A stretch of DNA of 62,951 nucleotides from an uncultured Oscillibacter sp. (GCA_905234565.1 CAJOHW010000006.1:43074-106024), one strand, 5' to 3'. Positions 24,070 through 34,099 are shown, counted from the first letter of the stretch. The notes: generated by a model not told the origin, from the sequence alone. Numbers and translations: made by a program.

Positions 24070-25950
24070 TCAGTCAATCGTGCAGTACATGAAGTACTTG
24101 AAGCCCAGGGGGTTGGAGTAGAAGCCGTGGACGCTGCTGGAAATCATATAGATGTCCGTGTAGAAGTACAGGGGGGCGATGCAGCCGGTGGACATGAGCA
24201 TATCTTCCGCCGCGTGCATGAGCTTGTAGCGGATGTCACTGTCCGTGCATTTTTTAATGGCGTCAATCAGCACATCGTAAGTCTCCGCCCAGGTGCCGTG
24301 ATCATAGGTGTTGTCCGGCCAGGCCGCAACCGGGTGTACGTCCTCGGGAATATCATAGTTGCGCAGATCAATCCCGTAGGCAATCACGGAGGCGTGGTCC
24401 CCCTTGCCGAACTGCACGTCGTTGTTGCCGGAAGCCGTGGTCCACATATCCAGGAAGCAGATGGGGTCGTTGTAGTCCGCCAGCCACCCATTCCGGGCAA
24501 TGGAGAAGTCGCCGCTTTTCCGGGTGTTCAGGAAGGTGGCCCACTCCTGATTCTCCAGATTCATGGTGATGCCGATGCCCGCCAGGGCGGACTGCAGATA
24601 TTCGGCAATGGCCTTGTGGCCCTCATTGGTGTTGTAGAGATAGGTGAGGGTGGGGAAGTCCGTGAACATCTGGGCGGCCTCATCGAAGGTGTAGTACTTC
24701 TTCAGGGTTTCCAGGGCTGTATTGTAGTTACTCTCCATGGCGTCGGCGGACACGTCATAATAGCCCACGTAGCTGTCGCTGTGTCCGGCGGTCTGATAGA
24801 ACTGGGTGCCATCGGGGTTGGTCATGCCCATGGCCACGAAGGAGGAGGCGGGCACCTGTCCGCCCTGGGAGATCTGGTCCACAATATAGTTCCGGTCAAA
24901 CAGCAGGGCAATGGCCGTGCGGATCTCCGCCCGGGCGTCCTCCGCCTCCGCGCCGACGAGGTCACTGGACGCCGGAAGAATATCCTCGTTGACGTTCCAG
25001 CAGACGTAGTAGGTGCCGATCTGGCCCGTGATGACGAACTCGTCGGGATACTGGGCTTTCAGGTTGGGGATCTCGTTGGTGGGCACGCTGTCGATGAGCT
25101 GCCAGCTGCCGTTTTGGAAGTTGGAGAGCATATTGTTGTCATCGTCGGAGAGGTAGAACTCGATCTTCTCCATGGTGATCTCATCGGCGTCGATGTAGTT
25201 GGGGTTCTTCTCCATGGTGATGAGGCTGTTGTGGGTCCAGCCGGTGATGGTGTAGGGGCCGTTGCACACGTAAGTCTCCGGATTGGTGGCCCAGGTGTCG
25301 TCAGACACCACGTCCTCCCGGACCGGCAGATAGGCGGGGAAGGCCAGGAGCTCATTCCAGTAGGGGATATAGTTGTACAGGGTCACTTCCAGGGTCCGGT
25401 CGTCCAGGGCCTCTACCGCCAGTTTCGCGTCCGGGTTCACGGGATTGCCGTCCTCGTCCGCCTCCCACACGTCCTCATAGCCCTTGACGACGGAGAACAT
25501 GGTGTTGTAGTCGGCGGCCAGGGCCACAGAGGCGGCCCGGTTCCAGGCAAAGGCGAAGTCGGCGGCGGTGACGGGCTGTCCGTCGGACCACTTCATGCCC
25601 TCCCGGAGGGTATAGGTATAGGTGACGGTGCCGTCCTCATTCACCACGCCCTCCGGCAGGGACTCGGCGGCGTCCGGAGCGATTTGCAGGGAGCCGTCGT
25701 CGGTCTGGGCCCACTTGGCAAGGCCGGAGAACAGATGGATCACCAGCGTAGCGCCGTCTACGGCGGAGTTCAGGGCGGGGTCGATGGTGTCCGGCTCGGA
25801 GGCCAGGCACACGGCGATGGAGGACGCGCCGCCGTTGTCCGATGCCGCGCCGTTTCCGCCGTCGCCGCCGCTGGGAGTAGTACCGCCGCCGCAGGCTGCC
25901 AATGACAGCGCCATGGCAAGGGTCAGGAGCAGGGCAAATGCTTTTTTCAT
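24070..25950 (-). CDS. oppA: Oligopeptide ABC transporter, substrate-binding lipoprotein
   Basis: The 626-residue protein has a lipoprotein signal peptide (MKKAFALLLTLAMALSLAAC) and the family 5 binding fold, with SEPDTIDPALNS, YTYTLREGMKWSDGQPVTAADF, GPYTITGWTHNS and YLYNTNEGHKAIAEYLQ. It captures oligopeptides outside the cell for the OppBCDF importer. The ATG at 25950 follows GGAAGGAATGG. The frame upstream to 26013 was discarded. It is the last gene of an OppBCDFA operon. Confidence 0.94.
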   Translation of the reverse strand: MKKAFALLLTLAMALSLAACGGGTTPSGGDGGNGAASDNGGASSIAVCLASEPDTIDPALNSAVDGATLVIHLFSGLAKWAQTDDGSLQIAPDAAESLPEGVVNEDGTVTYTYTLREGMKWSDGQPVTAADFAFAWNRAASVALAADYNTMFSVVKGYEDVWEADEDGNPVNPDAKLAVEALDDRTLEVTLYNYIPYWNELLAFPAYLPVREDVVSDDTWATNPETYVCNGPYTITGWTHNSLITMEKNPNYIDADEITMEKIEFYLSDDDNNMLSNFQNGSWQLIDSVPTNEIPNLKAQYPDEFVITGQIGTYYVCWNVNEDILPASSDLVGAEAEDARAEIRTAIALLFDRNYIVDQISQGGQVPASSFVAMGMTNPDGTQFYQTAGHSDSYVGYYDVSADAMESNYNTALETLKKYYTFDEAAQMFTDFPTLTYLYNTNEGHKAIAEYLQSALAGIGITMNLENQEWATFLNTRKSGDFSIARNGWLADYNDPICFLDMWTTASGNNDVQFGKGDHASVIAYGIDLRNYDIPEDVHPVAAWPDNTYDHGTWAETYDVLIDAIKKCTDSDIRYKLMHAAEDMLMSTGCIAPLYFYTDIYMISSSVHGFYSNPLGFKYFMYCTID

Positions 25951-26022
25951 GATTCCATTCCTTCCAAAGAGATATTTTTCAAACCGTGAAGCCACGGATT
26001 TGAAGCAAAACAAGGGGAAATT

Positions 26023-27000
26023 TTAATTGACCTCCGCAATCCGGTGGCAGGCGGCGAAGTGTCCCGGGGACACCTCCTGGAACGCCGGCATGGCGGCGGC
26101 GCAGCCCTCCTGGGCGTGGGGACACCGGGTCCGGAAGGGACAGCCGGAGGGGGCGTTCAGGGGACTGGGGATGTCCCCGGTCAGGACGATCCGCTGGTTG
26201 GCCCGGGCGGTCTTGGGGTCCGGCTGGGGCACGGCGGACATAAGGGATTTGGTGTAGGGGTGCAGGGGCCGTTCGTACAGCTCCGCCGCGTCCGCCAGTT
26301 CCACCATGCGCCCCAGGTACATGACGGCGATCCGGTCACTGATGTGCCGCACCACCAGAATGTCGTGGGCGATAAAGAGATAGGTCAGGCCCAGCTGGTC
26401 CTGTAACTCGTCAAACATATTGATGACCTGGGCCTGGATGGACACGTCCAGGGCGGACACCGGCTCGTCGCAGACGATGAAGTCCGGATTCAAAGCCAGG
26501 GCCCGGGCAATGCCGATGCGCTGGCGCTGGCCCCCGGAGAACTCGTGGGCGTACCGGGCGGCGTGTTCGCTGTTGAGGCCCACCCGGTTCATGAGCTCCA
26601 AAATCCGCTCCTGGCGCTCTTTCGGGTTGGCGTACGTCTTATGGATGTCCAACGGCTCTCCGATGATGTCGGAGACAGTCATGCGGGGGTTCAGGGAGGA
26701 GTAGGGGTCCTGAAAGACCATGGTGGCCTTTTTCCGGAAAGCACTGATCTCCGCCTTCCGGCTGACCGGCTGGCCGTTGTACAGGATCTCCCCGCCGGTA
26801 GGCTTGTAAAGGTGCAGAAGCGTACGGCCCACGGTGGTCTTGCCGCAGCCGGACTCGCCTACCAGTCCTAACGTCTCCCCCTTGCGGATGGAGAAGGACA
26901 CGCCGTCCACGGCCTTCAAAGGCCGGGACCGGAAAAGGCCCTCGGCAATCTGGAAATACTGTTTCAGGTTCCGGACCTCAATCAGGGGAGTTTCGCTCAT
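26023..27000 (-). CDS. oppF: Oligopeptide ABC transporter, ATP-binding protein OppF
   Basis: The 325-residue ATPase has Walker [11 protein letters not shown]-loop [15 protein letters not shown], signature [15 protein letters not shown], Walker [17 protein letters not shown] and the C-terminal oligopeptide-transporter extension with [14 protein letters not shown], whose cysteines bind an Fe-S cluster in this family. The ATG at 27000 overlaps the oppD stop. The longer frame to 27111 lies inside oppD and was rejected. Confidence 0.95.
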   Translation of the reverse strand: MSETPLIEVRNLKQYFQIAEGLFRSRPLKAVDGVSFSIRKGETLGLVGESGCGKTTVGRTLLHLYKPTGGEILYNGQPVSRKAEISAFRKKATMVFQDPYSSLNPRMTVSDIIGEPLDIHKTYANPKERQERILELMNRVGLNSEHAARYAHEFSGGQRQRIGIARALALNPDFIVCDEPVSALDVSIQAQVINMFDELQDQLGLTYLFIAHDILVVRHISDRIAVMYLGRMVELADAAELYERPLHPYTKSLMSAVPQPDPKTARANQRIVLTGDIPSPLNAPSGCPFRTRCPHAQEGCAAAMPAFQEVSPGHFAACHRIAEVN

Positions 27001-27980
27001 TGGGAGACGCCTCCTTCCTTCACATTCATCCAGCAGGCGGCCTGGTGGTCCGCGTTGATCCGGCTTCGGGCGCAGCGCTCCCGCAGACAGATCTTCATGG
27101 CGTTGTCGCACCGGGGGGCAAAGGGACAGCCCTTGGGCATATTCAGCAGGTCAATGGGGGTGCCGCTGATGGGCCGGAGCCGGGTTCCGGCGGTGGCGGC
27201 GGTGGGAATGGACCGCAGCAGGCCCTTGGTGTACTCGTGCTTGGGATTGTAGAAAATCTCGTCCGCCGTGCCCTGTTCACAGATGGATCCGGCGTACATG
27301 ACGATGACCTCGTCGCACAGCTGGGCCACCACCCCCAAATCGTGGGTGATCATGATGATGGCCATGCCCAGTTCCTCTTGCAGGGACTTCATGAGTTCCA
27401 GAATCTGGGCCTGGATGGTCACGTCCAGGGCGGTGGTGGGCTCGTCCGCAATGAGGATGTCCGGCTCACAGGCCAGGGCCATGGCAATCATGATCCGCTG
27501 GCGCATTCCGCCGGAGAACTCGAAGGGATACTGGTGCATACGCTTTTCCGGCTCGTTGATGTTCACCAGCCGCAGCATCTCCACCGCCCGCTCCCGGGCC
27601 TGTTTCCGGTCCCGGTCCGTGTGAAGGAGAATGGCCTCCATGAGCTGGCGGCCGATGGTATAGGTGGGGTTCAGAGAGGTCATGGGGTCCTGGAAGATGA
27701 TGGAGATCCGGTTGCCCCGGACGGCCTTCATCACCTTCTCCCCGGCGTTCACCAGTTCCTGTCCGTCAAACCGGATGGAGCCGGAGACAATCTTCCCGGT
27801 CCGTTCCAGAATCTGCATGACGGAATAGGCGGTGACGGATTTTCCGGAGCCGGATTCCCCCACGATGCCCAGCACCTTCCGGCGGTCCAGGTTGAAGGAC
27901 ACGCCGTTGACGGCCTTCACCTCCCCGGCCGGGGTGAAAAATGAGGTGTGCAAATCTTTGACTTCCAATAACGCCGCCAT
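26997..27980 (-). CDS. oppD: Oligopeptide ABC transporter, ATP-binding protein OppD
   Basis: The 327-residue ATPase has Walker [27 protein letters not shown], signature [15 protein letters not shown], Walker [17 protein letters not shown] and the C-terminal [14 protein letters not shown] extension. It pairs with OppF to power peptide import. AGGAGG precedes the ATG at 27980. The frame upstream to 28040 overlaps oppC and was not used. Confidence 0.95.
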   Translation of the reverse strand: MAALLEVKDLHTSFFTPAGEVKAVNGVSFNLDRRKVLGIVGESGSGKSVTAYSVMQILERTGKIVSGSIRFDGQELVNAGEKVMKAVRGNRISIIFQDPMTSLNPTYTIGRQLMEAILLHTDRDRKQARERAVEMLRLVNINEPEKRMHQYPFEFSGGMRQRIMIAMALACEPDILIADEPTTALDVTIQAQILELMKSLQEELGMAIIMITHDLGVVAQLCDEVIVMYAGSICEQGTADEIFYNPKHEYTKGLLRSIPTAATAGTRLRPISGTPIDLLNMPKGCPFAPRCDNAMKICLRERCARSRINADHQAACWMNVKEGGVSQ

Positions 27981-27993
27981 GGATTGCCTCCTG

Positions 27994-29061
27994 TCAGTTC
28001 CGCAGTTTGGGATCGAACGCGTCCCGCAGGCCGTCGCCAAACAGGTTCAGGGACAGGACGATAAGGGAGATCACCACCGCCGGAATAATCAGCCGGTGGG
28101 GGAAGGACGTGATGCCGTTGAGGGCATCGGAGGCCAGGGACCCCAGGGACGGCATGGGGGCGTTGACCCCCAGTCCCAGGAAGGACAGGTAGCTCTCCGT
28201 GAAAATGGCGCTGGGGATTTGCAGGGCGGTGGAGATGATCACCACGCTGATGCAGTTGGGCAGGAGGTGTTTACGGATGATCCAGCCGCCTTTCGCGCCC
28301 GCGGCCCGGGAGGCCAGCACATACTCCTGCTCCCGCAGGGACAAAATCTGTCCCCGGATCAGCCGGGCCATGGACACCCAGTACAGCACTCCAAAGACGA
28401 TGAAGAGGCTTATGATGTTGCTGCCAATGCGCTCCAGCACCGTGCCCTCCACCAGAGGGGCCAGGGTCTGTTTCAGCACGGAGGCCAGCAGAATCACCAT
28501 GAGCATATCCGGCAAAGAGTAGATGATGTCCACAATCCGCATGATGATCAGGTCCGTCTTTCCGCCGCAGTACCCGGCGATGGACCCGATGGTCATGCCG
28601 ATGACCAGCACGATGATGCTGGCGAAGAAGCCCACCGCCAGGGAAATGCGGGTTCCGTACACTACCCGGATAAAGTAGTCCCGCCCGGAGGAGTCCGTGC
28701 CGAAGATGTGGGGGAACACCGCCTCCCCCGCCTCCATCTGCCGCTGCTCCGTGGTGCCGTAGGCGAAGGGGGCCAGGTTGTTGTAAGATGCGTCCACCGG
28801 CCGCCCGGGGGCTACGCCCAGCATATTGTCATAGGCGTAGGGCCAGAACATGGGGATCACAATCGAGGATAAGGTGATGAGGACAATCACAATAAAGCTC
28901 ACCAGAGCCACTTTGTTTTTTACCAGCCGCTTCACGCCGTCCCGGAAGAAGGTGGACGCCGGGCGCATCTGCACCATGTACGCCTTTTCCTCCGCCGAAG
29001 CGGGGAGAAACGCATCCTCTGGCAGGGGGGCGGCATTGACCGCCGCTTTTTCCGCTTCCAT
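27994..29061 (-). CDS. oppC: Oligopeptide ABC transporter, permease OppC
   Basis: The 355-residue permease has a cytoplasmic N-terminus and about six membrane helices (for example LVSFIVIVLITLSSIVIPMF and LAVGFFASIIVLVIGMTIGS), GTDSSGRDYFIRV, and the EAA-type coupling motif ASRAAGAKGGWIIRKHLLPN. It forms the channel with OppB. The ATG at 29061 is 10 nt from AAAGGAGGG, and an in-frame GTG lies 6 nt earlier. Confidence 0.94.
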   Translation of the reverse strand: MEAEKAAVNAAPLPEDAFLPASAEEKAYMVQMRPASTFFRDGVKRLVKNKVALVSFIVIVLITLSSIVIPMFWPYAYDNMLGVAPGRPVDASYNNLAPFAYGTTEQRQMEAGEAVFPHIFGTDSSGRDYFIRVVYGTRISLAVGFFASIIVLVIGMTIGSIAGYCGGKTDLIIMRIVDIIYSLPDMLMVILLASVLKQTLAPLVEGTVLERIGSNIISLFIVFGVLYWVSMARLIRGQILSLREQEYVLASRAAGAKGGWIIRKHLLPNCISVVIISTALQIPSAIFTESYLSFLGLGVNAPMPSLGSLASDALNGITSFPHRLIIPAVVISLIVLSLNLFGDGLRDAFDPKLRN

Positions 29062-29076
29062 CTCCACGTCCCTCCT

Positions 29077-30006
29077 TTATTCCAGATTGATACGGGGGTC
29101 CACGACTTTATAGAGAATGTCGCTGACCAGGTTCATGACCACAATCAAGGTGGCCAGTACAATGGTGGTGCCCATGACCATGGGGTAGTCCCGGTTTGTG
29201 ATACTGGTGACGAAGGCCCGCCCGATGCCGGGTACGGAGAAGATCCGCTCTACCACCAGAGAGCCGGTGACGATGTAGGCCAGCATGGGGCCAAAGTACG
29301 TGATCACCGGGATCATGGCGTTTTTCAAGGCGTGGCCGAAGATGATCTTCACGCCGGAGACGCCCTTGGCCCGGGCGGTACGAATGTAGTCCTGCCCCAG
29401 CACGTCCAGCATAGAGGACCGGGTGAGACGGGTGATGTAGGCCGCGGGATAGAGGGCCAGGGTGATGATAGGCAGAATCAGTCCCTGAGCTGTGGTGCCG
29501 TTGGCGGGGAGAATCCGCAGACGCACCGCAAACAGGGCCAGCAGCAGCGTCCCCATAATGAAGGAGGGCATGGAGACGAAGGCCGTGGTAATCACCATCA
29601 CCGCCCGGTCCAGCACCGTGTTGCGCCGCAAGGCGGCTACCGCCCCCAGTACCACTCCCACCGCTAAGGCGCTGAAGGCGGCCACGGCTCCCAGTTTAAT
29701 GGAAGTCCGCATCCCCTCGGCGATGATGTCCGTCACCGTCCGGCCCCGCTGTTTCAGAGACGGCCCGAAGTCTAACCGCGTGACGATGTCAGAGAGATAC
29801 GTGAGATACTGCTGGGAGGTGGGCTTGTCCAGGCCGTATTTTGCCTCCAAGGCGGCCTGTGCCGCCGGGGACACGGCTTTCTCCCCTACGAAGGGCCCGC
29901 CGGGGACCGCGTGCATGACGAAGAACGTCACCGTGATCACGACCCACACCGTCAGCACCGCCAGAACCATCCGCTTGAGGATATACAGCAGGGTTTTGGA
30001 GCTCAT
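29077..30006 (-). CDS. oppB: Oligopeptide ABC transporter, permease OppB
   Basis: The 309-residue permease has an N-terminal helix typical of OppB/DppB (LLYILKRMVLAVLTVWVVIT), FFVMHAVPGGPF, five further helices and the coupling motif YIRTARAKGVSGVKIIFGHAL. It is the first gene of the opp operon, behind a good promoter at 30078-30106. Confidence 0.95.
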   Translation of the reverse strand: MSSKTLLYILKRMVLAVLTVWVVITVTFFVMHAVPGGPFVGEKAVSPAAQAALEAKYGLDKPTSQQYLTYLSDIVTRLDFGPSLKQRGRTVTDIIAEGMRTSIKLGAVAAFSALAVGVVLGAVAALRRNTVLDRAVMVITTAFVSMPSFIMGTLLLALFAVRLRILPANGTTAQGLILPIITLALYPAAYITRLTRSSMLDVLGQDYIRTARAKGVSGVKIIFGHALKNAMIPVITYFGPMLAYIVTGSLVVERIFSVPGIGRAFVTSITNRDYPMVMGTTIVLATLIVVMNLVSDILYKVVDPRINLE

Positions 30007-30077
30007 GAGTGTAACCGCCTTCTTCCTGATGAATAGAGTGTTCGCCCCGGAGAAACCCTGATTCCCGGGCCGCGCCT

Positions 30078-30106
30078 ATTATAAAGGATTGTCCCCGTTT
30101 TTTCAA
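30078..30106 (-). promoter_or_regulatory. opp operon promoter
   Basis: On the minus strand TTGAAA (30101-30106) and TATAAT (30078-30083) are 17 nt apart. Confidence 0.7.
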
Positions 30107-30229
30107 ATGGCCTGTCGGGACGAAAACGGGCAGAATTCACAAGATCGTCCCCGCTATACGCACACTTTCGCCGGATTTGTGTTTCTCTGAGAAAAGAACC
30201 GGGGATGTTTTGTGCGAATGATCGAATTT

Positions 30230-32716
30230 TTATCGTTTTGCCTCCGGGCCTTTCCCGTGGAGAATCTCCTCAAAGCCGTCCCGGAGAATGTGGTACAGCC
30301 CCGGGGACGATTTTTGCATGGAGGGAGTTTCCACGGCTTCCAGGCCCCGCTTAGCGTACTCTCGGCGCTGTTCTAAGGTTCCGGCGCACAGGGCCAGGTA
30401 GTAGCAGATATAGCCCAGCACCTCATAGTCCCACAGCACCCCCCGCTGCTGCACCAGTTTCTCCGCCTGGGTCAGGGCGTCCTTGTAGCGGGAAAACGCG
30501 CTGCCGGTGCCGCCGGACTGCTCTAAAAGACGCCCAATCTTCTGATGCAGGGTTGCCAGGTTCAGAACGGACCGGGGATCTTTCTGGGCATTTACCAGTT
30601 TTCTCTGGATCGCGGAGCGCTTTTGCGCGGCGGCGGAGGGCTGGTCCTTCCTCCCGGCGGCGGGGCTGGAAGGCCCGGCCTTTGCTTTTTTCACCAGATC
30701 CGCGAAATTGGGGTCGTTCTGAATCCTGGGATCCTTGAGCAGTTTCCCCATGGCGGCCAGGTTTCTCCGGTAGGCGTCCAGGGCACCGTCCTTGTCCTTG
30801 ATGAGCCAGCGGATCTCCCCGATCCGCTCATAGCAGGCGGACACGTTCCAGAAATCCTCCGGCTCTCCCCGGCGTTTCTCCGCCAGGGACGCCATCTGAG
30901 AGGCCCGGAGAAAGAACCGCTGCGCCGCCGCCAGTCTGCCATGGGTCCGCAGAGAATCCCCCTCCTCCAGCAGTTTCCACAGCAGGTTCTCGTCCATCAT
31001 CACCGCGTCCCAGGCGTCTTTCTCCCCCATGGCGTAGAGCAGCCCCGCCACATGGAAGGCCTCATAGGCGCTCAGTTCCCGGACATCCGCCCGGAGCTGG
31101 GCGGAGAATGCCTCTCCCATGGCCCTCACGCCCTCCCGGCGGCTGGCAAACCAGGGCCCCGCCTGCTCCCGGTCCCGCAGCCACAGGGGCAGCAGCTCTG
31201 TGGCCAGGGCCACCGTGTTCCGCCCCAGGGGATCCGTTTCCAGACGTAAAAAAGGCTTCATGCGGCGGAGAAAGGCATCGTATTCCTCCGCCTCCCAGTC
31301 GCAAAGCCATTGCAGTTCATCGTCAGGCAGGGGTTCCGGGGCAGCGGAGAGCAGGCTCAAAGCGTGCTGGCAGGTATCCTCATATTCCCGTGGGTCGGAA
31401 AAGGTCCACTCAAACCAGTGGCGGAAGGCCCCATCCAGCCCCTGCGGAAAGGCGTCCGGGTTGCGCAGGGGCAGTTTTCCCGCCCCGATTTTCGCCGCCG
31501 TCAGTTCCGCGTACCAGAATACGCCGCCGCTGCGCCGGACCAGGTGTTCCAGAGCCGGGCCCCACAGGGGATCCCCCTGATACCGCCGCCCTAAGCGCTG
31601 GACGAAGCAGGCGCGGAGATCGTCCATATGCTCCCGGCCCTCCAAGGCCAGTGAGACATGGGGAACGTCCGTAAGGGGTTTGCGCACAGCGTCCACCGGC
31701 CGGGACGCGGCCAAAATTCGGATCCAGGGGGGCAGGCGGGGGGCAGACTGGGCCAGGGTTTCCGCCAGTTCCCTGTTCCCCTTCCGGGCGCTCTCGTCTA
31801 TGCCGTCCAGCATAATACACATGGTTCCAGCGTCCCGGACCGGCATGGCGCTCAGGGGCCGGAGCACCAGGGCCTCAAACAATTCCCCGGCGTTCTTCCG
31901 GTCCAGCCGGCTCTCCGCGTCCAAATCGGCGTCCAGGGCCTCCCGGTAATCCGGCAGGCGGCGGGCAAGCTGGTAAACCAACGCCGTTACCACCGCCCGG
32001 GCCCCGCTGTCCGCCATGGGGCCCCGCTCACAGAAAACAGCGGCGGCCACCCGGGGGTTGTACTGGGAGAAACGGGCGGCAAAGGCGCTTTTCCCGGTGC
32101 CCGGTTCGCCGTAGAGGACGCAGAGGCTGGGCCCGCTGGGATTGTCCAGCCACTGACGCACCGCCTTGGTCAGCCACTCCCGGCCCGCAAAGGGCTTGCG
32201 GAGAAGAGAATCCGGTTTTGTCCCGTCAAGGTACAGCAGCAGGCGGTTTCGCAGGGTATCGGAACGCGAGGCGAACTTGACGGAGGCGGAAGCGTTGAGA
32301 CTGCCCAGCAGTTCCTCCATCTTCTCGTCAAACCAGACCTGAAAGACCCGGGAACTCTCCGGCAGCAGATTCCGCCATGTCCGCATATCTACCGGATGCC
32401 GCCGGGGCAGAGGAAGGGGAATGTCCCTCTCGTCCACCGTCTCCAGCAGCACCGTGTGCAGATTGCCGCCGACCACATCCAAGGCAATGCCCAGTTCCTC
32501 CCGGCACACGCTGTCCCGGCGGAGGGAGTGCCGGGAGACGCAAAAGACAACCGCGTCGGTATCCCGGAGTTTTTCGGCCACGCGGCCCCGCCAGCCCCCT
32601 CCGGCATCGCTCCAGTCCTGTTCAAACCAGGGGTCGTGGCCGGCGGCCCGGAGGGCGTCGCACAGATGCTGGCAGATCTCCCGTTCGGGACTGCCAAAGG
32701 TGAGGAAGATACGCAT
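30230..32716 (-). CDS. TIR-NACHT STAND protein with C-terminal helical repeats
   Basis: The 828-residue protein begins with a TIR-like domain (1 to about 140; MRIFLTFGSPEREICQHLCDAL, DAVVFCVSRHS, CREELGIAL with candidate catalytic Glu74). Next is a P-loop NTPase of NACHT/STAND type with Walker A GEPGTGKS (203-210), Walker B CIMLDGIDES (300-309) and LAASRP, then a winged-helix region. The C-terminal half is TPR-like (RFFLRASQMASLAEK, NVSACYERIGEIRWL, DGALDAYRRNLAAMG, ALTQAEKLVQQRG). Such proteins sense a trigger through their repeats and activate the TIR effector, often NADase in antiphage defence. That role is inferred here. The gene is monocistronic with its own promoter, and its GC content is like its neighbours. 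Confidence 0.85.
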   Translation of the reverse strand: MRIFLTFGSPEREICQHLCDALRAAGHDPWFEQDWSDAGGGWRGRVAEKLRDTDAVVFCVSRHSLRRDSVCREELGIALDVVGGNLHTVLLETVDERDIPLPLPRRHPVDMRTWRNLLPESSRVFQVWFDEKMEELLGSLNASASVKFASRSDTLRNRLLLYLDGTKPDSLLRKPFAGREWLTKAVRQWLDNPSGPSLCVLYGEPGTGKSAFAARFSQYNPRVAAAVFCERGPMADSGARAVVTALVYQLARRLPDYREALDADLDAESRLDRKNAGELFEALVLRPLSAMPVRDAGTMCIMLDGIDESARKGNRELAETLAQSAPRLPPWIRILAASRPVDAVRKPLTDVPHVSLALEGREHMDDLRACFVQRLGRRYQGDPLWGPALEHLVRRSGGVFWYAELTAAKIGAGKLPLRNPDAFPQGLDGAFRHWFEWTFSDPREYEDTCQHALSLLSAAPEPLPDDELQWLCDWEAEEYDAFLRRMKPFLRLETDPLGRNTVALATELLPLWLRDREQAGPWFASRREGVRAMGEAFSAQLRADVRELSAYEAFHVAGLLYAMGEKDAWDAVMMDENLLWKLLEEGDSLRTHGRLAAAQRFFLRASQMASLAEKRRGEPEDFWNVSACYERIGEIRWLIKDKDGALDAYRRNLAAMGKLLKDPRIQNDPNFADLVKKAKAGPSSPAAGRKDQPSAAAQKRSAIQRKLVNAQKDPRSVLNLATLHQKIGRLLEQSGGTGSAFSRYKDALTQAEKLVQQRGVLWDYEVLGYICYYLALCAGTLEQRREYAKRGLEAVETPSMQKSSPGLYHILRDGFEEILHGKGPEAKR

Positions 32717-32800
32717 GAGGGAATCACACTCCTTCGGGGCGGCGGATACATATCCTGTCTTTTTGCAGCGGGATGCAATGTGGCATCAGAGTTTGCACAG

Positions 32801-32829
32801 ATTGTACCCCCAAACGGCCCCGGCGTCAA
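32801..32829 (-). promoter_or_regulatory. TIR-NACHT gene promoter
   Basis: On the minus strand TTGACG (32824-32829) and TACAAT (32801-32806) are 17 nt apart. Confidence 0.6.
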
Positions 32830-32839
32830 TCCTGCGGAC

Positions 32840-32868
32840 GCATAAGACCGGGGGTTTTGTCATACACT
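32840..32868 (+). promoter_or_regulatory. Possible sigma-E/sigma-K type sporulation promoter
   Basis: GCATAAG (32840-32846), a 14-nt spacer and CATACACT (32861-32868) resemble the sigma-E pattern ATATT-N14-CATACAnT. It lies 46 nt before the D,D-carboxypeptidase gene. Confidence 0.4.
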
Positions 32869-32914
32869 CTCTCCGAGAGCTATCTACGCGAGTAAAAAAC
32901 AGGAGGGACGAAAC

Positions 32915-34030
32915 GTGAAAAGACTGACAGCCGTCCTGTGGGCCGTGGTGCTCCTGTGGACCGGGGCCCAGGCCGTGGAGGTGTCGGCCCCCTCGGCGGT
33001 GCTCATGGAGAAGGAGACCGGGGCGGTCCTCTACGCCAAGGACGAGCATACCCCCCGGGAACCCGCCAGCGTCACAAAAATTATGACGCTGCTGCTGACG
33101 ATGGAGGCCATTGACAGCGGACAGCTGTCCTATGACACGGCGATCACCACCTCCACCCACGCAAGCTCCATGGGCGGCAGCCAGATCTGGCTCCGGGAGA
33201 ACGAGCAGATGACGGCGGAGGAGATGATCAAGGCGGTGTGCGTGGTGTCCGCCAACGACTGCGCTGTGGCCTTGGCGGAGCATTTGGCGGGCAGCGAGGA
33301 GGCCTTTGTGGACCGGATGAACCGCCGGGCGGCGGAACTGGGCATGGCCGACACGGTGTTCAAAAACGCCACAGGGCTTCCGGCGGTGGGGCACGTCACA
33401 TCGGCCTATGACATCGCCCTCATGAGCCGGGAACTGATTCTCCGCCACCCGGACATCCGGCGGTTTACCACGGTGTGGATGGACTCCCTGCGCAACGGCA
33501 CCTCCCTGCTGGTGAACACCAACAAGCTGCTGCGGACCTTCCAGGGGGCCACGGGGCTGAAAACCGGATCCACCGGGGCGGCGAAGTACTGTCTCTCGGC
33601 CACGGCAGAGCGGGACGGCATGGAACTCATTGCGGTGATTTTGAAGGGGGACACCTCCGCCCAGCGCTTTGAGGATGCCCGGACCCTGCTGGGCTACGGC
33701 TTCTCCAACTACGCCCTGTACACTCCCCAGCCGGAGGAGCCCCTGCCCACGGTTCCGGTCACCTTGGGGACGGCGGAGGAGGTGTCCCTGGTGCCGGAGG
33801 GCGGAGGAGCGCTTCTGCTGGACCGGTCCCGGATTTCGGAACTGCGCCAGGAAATAGAAGTGGACGAGGCGGCGGAGGCCCCTGTGATAGAAGGACAGCA
33901 TCTGGGCACCCTGCGCCTCTACGCCGGAGAGGATCTGCTCTCGGAGATTCCCTTGACGGCGGCGGAGGCGGTGCCCCGGGTGACTTACGGGCAGATCCTC
34001 TCCCGTCTGCTGCGCACAGCGTTTTTATAA
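32915..34030 (+). CDS. D-alanyl-D-alanine carboxypeptidase (S11 family)
   Basis: The 371-residue secreted or membrane-attached penicillin-binding protein trims the terminal D-Ala from peptidoglycan stems. It has a signal peptide ending near AQA (20), the active-site motifs SVTK (52-55), SAN in VVSANDCAVAL and KTGST, and the C-terminal beta domain. The start is GTG at 32915, with AGGAGGG 7 nt upstream. A sigma-E-like promoter suggests a DacB-like role in spore cortex formation, but the protein could equally be vegetative DacF/DacA. Confidence 0.93.
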   Translation: MKRLTAVLWAVVLLWTGAQAVEVSAPSAVLMEKETGAVLYAKDEHTPREPASVTKIMTLLLTMEAIDSGQLSYDTAITTSTHASSMGGSQIWLRENEQMTAEEMIKAVCVVSANDCAVALAEHLAGSEEAFVDRMNRRAAELGMADTVFKNATGLPAVGHVTSAYDIALMSRELILRHPDIRRFTTVWMDSLRNGTSLLVNTNKLLRTFQGATGLKTGSTGAAKYCLSATAERDGMELIAVILKGDTSAQRFEDARTLLGYGFSNYALYTPQPEEPLPTVPVTLGTAEEVSLVPEGGGALLLDRSRISELRQEIEVDEAAEAPVIEGQHLGTLRLYAGEDLLSEIPLTAAEAVPRVTYGQILSRLLRTAFL

Positions 34031-34099
34031 CGCGCTCTATCAGATTTGCCACATTTGAGGCTGCTGGCACGGCAACCAGCGGCAAAGCGAATCGCGCAC
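34031..34099 (-). repeat. Dispersed ~70-nt intergenic repeat, copy 3 (reverse)
   Basis: Read on the minus strand, this copy has GGTTGCCGTGCCAGCAGCCT, then TGTGGCAAATCTGA and AGAGCGCG. TTTGCC/GGCAAA and GCTGG/CCAGC can form a two-part hairpin. It begins directly after the carboxypeptidase stop. Confidence 0.75.

Noticed and set aside
24001-25905. Long plus-strand open frame opposite oppA
   Set aside because: It is antisense to a well-supported oppA gene and its composition is that of a GC-rich shadow frame.
30230-32716. Recently acquired defence island around the TIR-NACHT gene
   Set aside because: GC content and codons match the neighbours and no integrase, tRNA end or second defence gene lies beside it.
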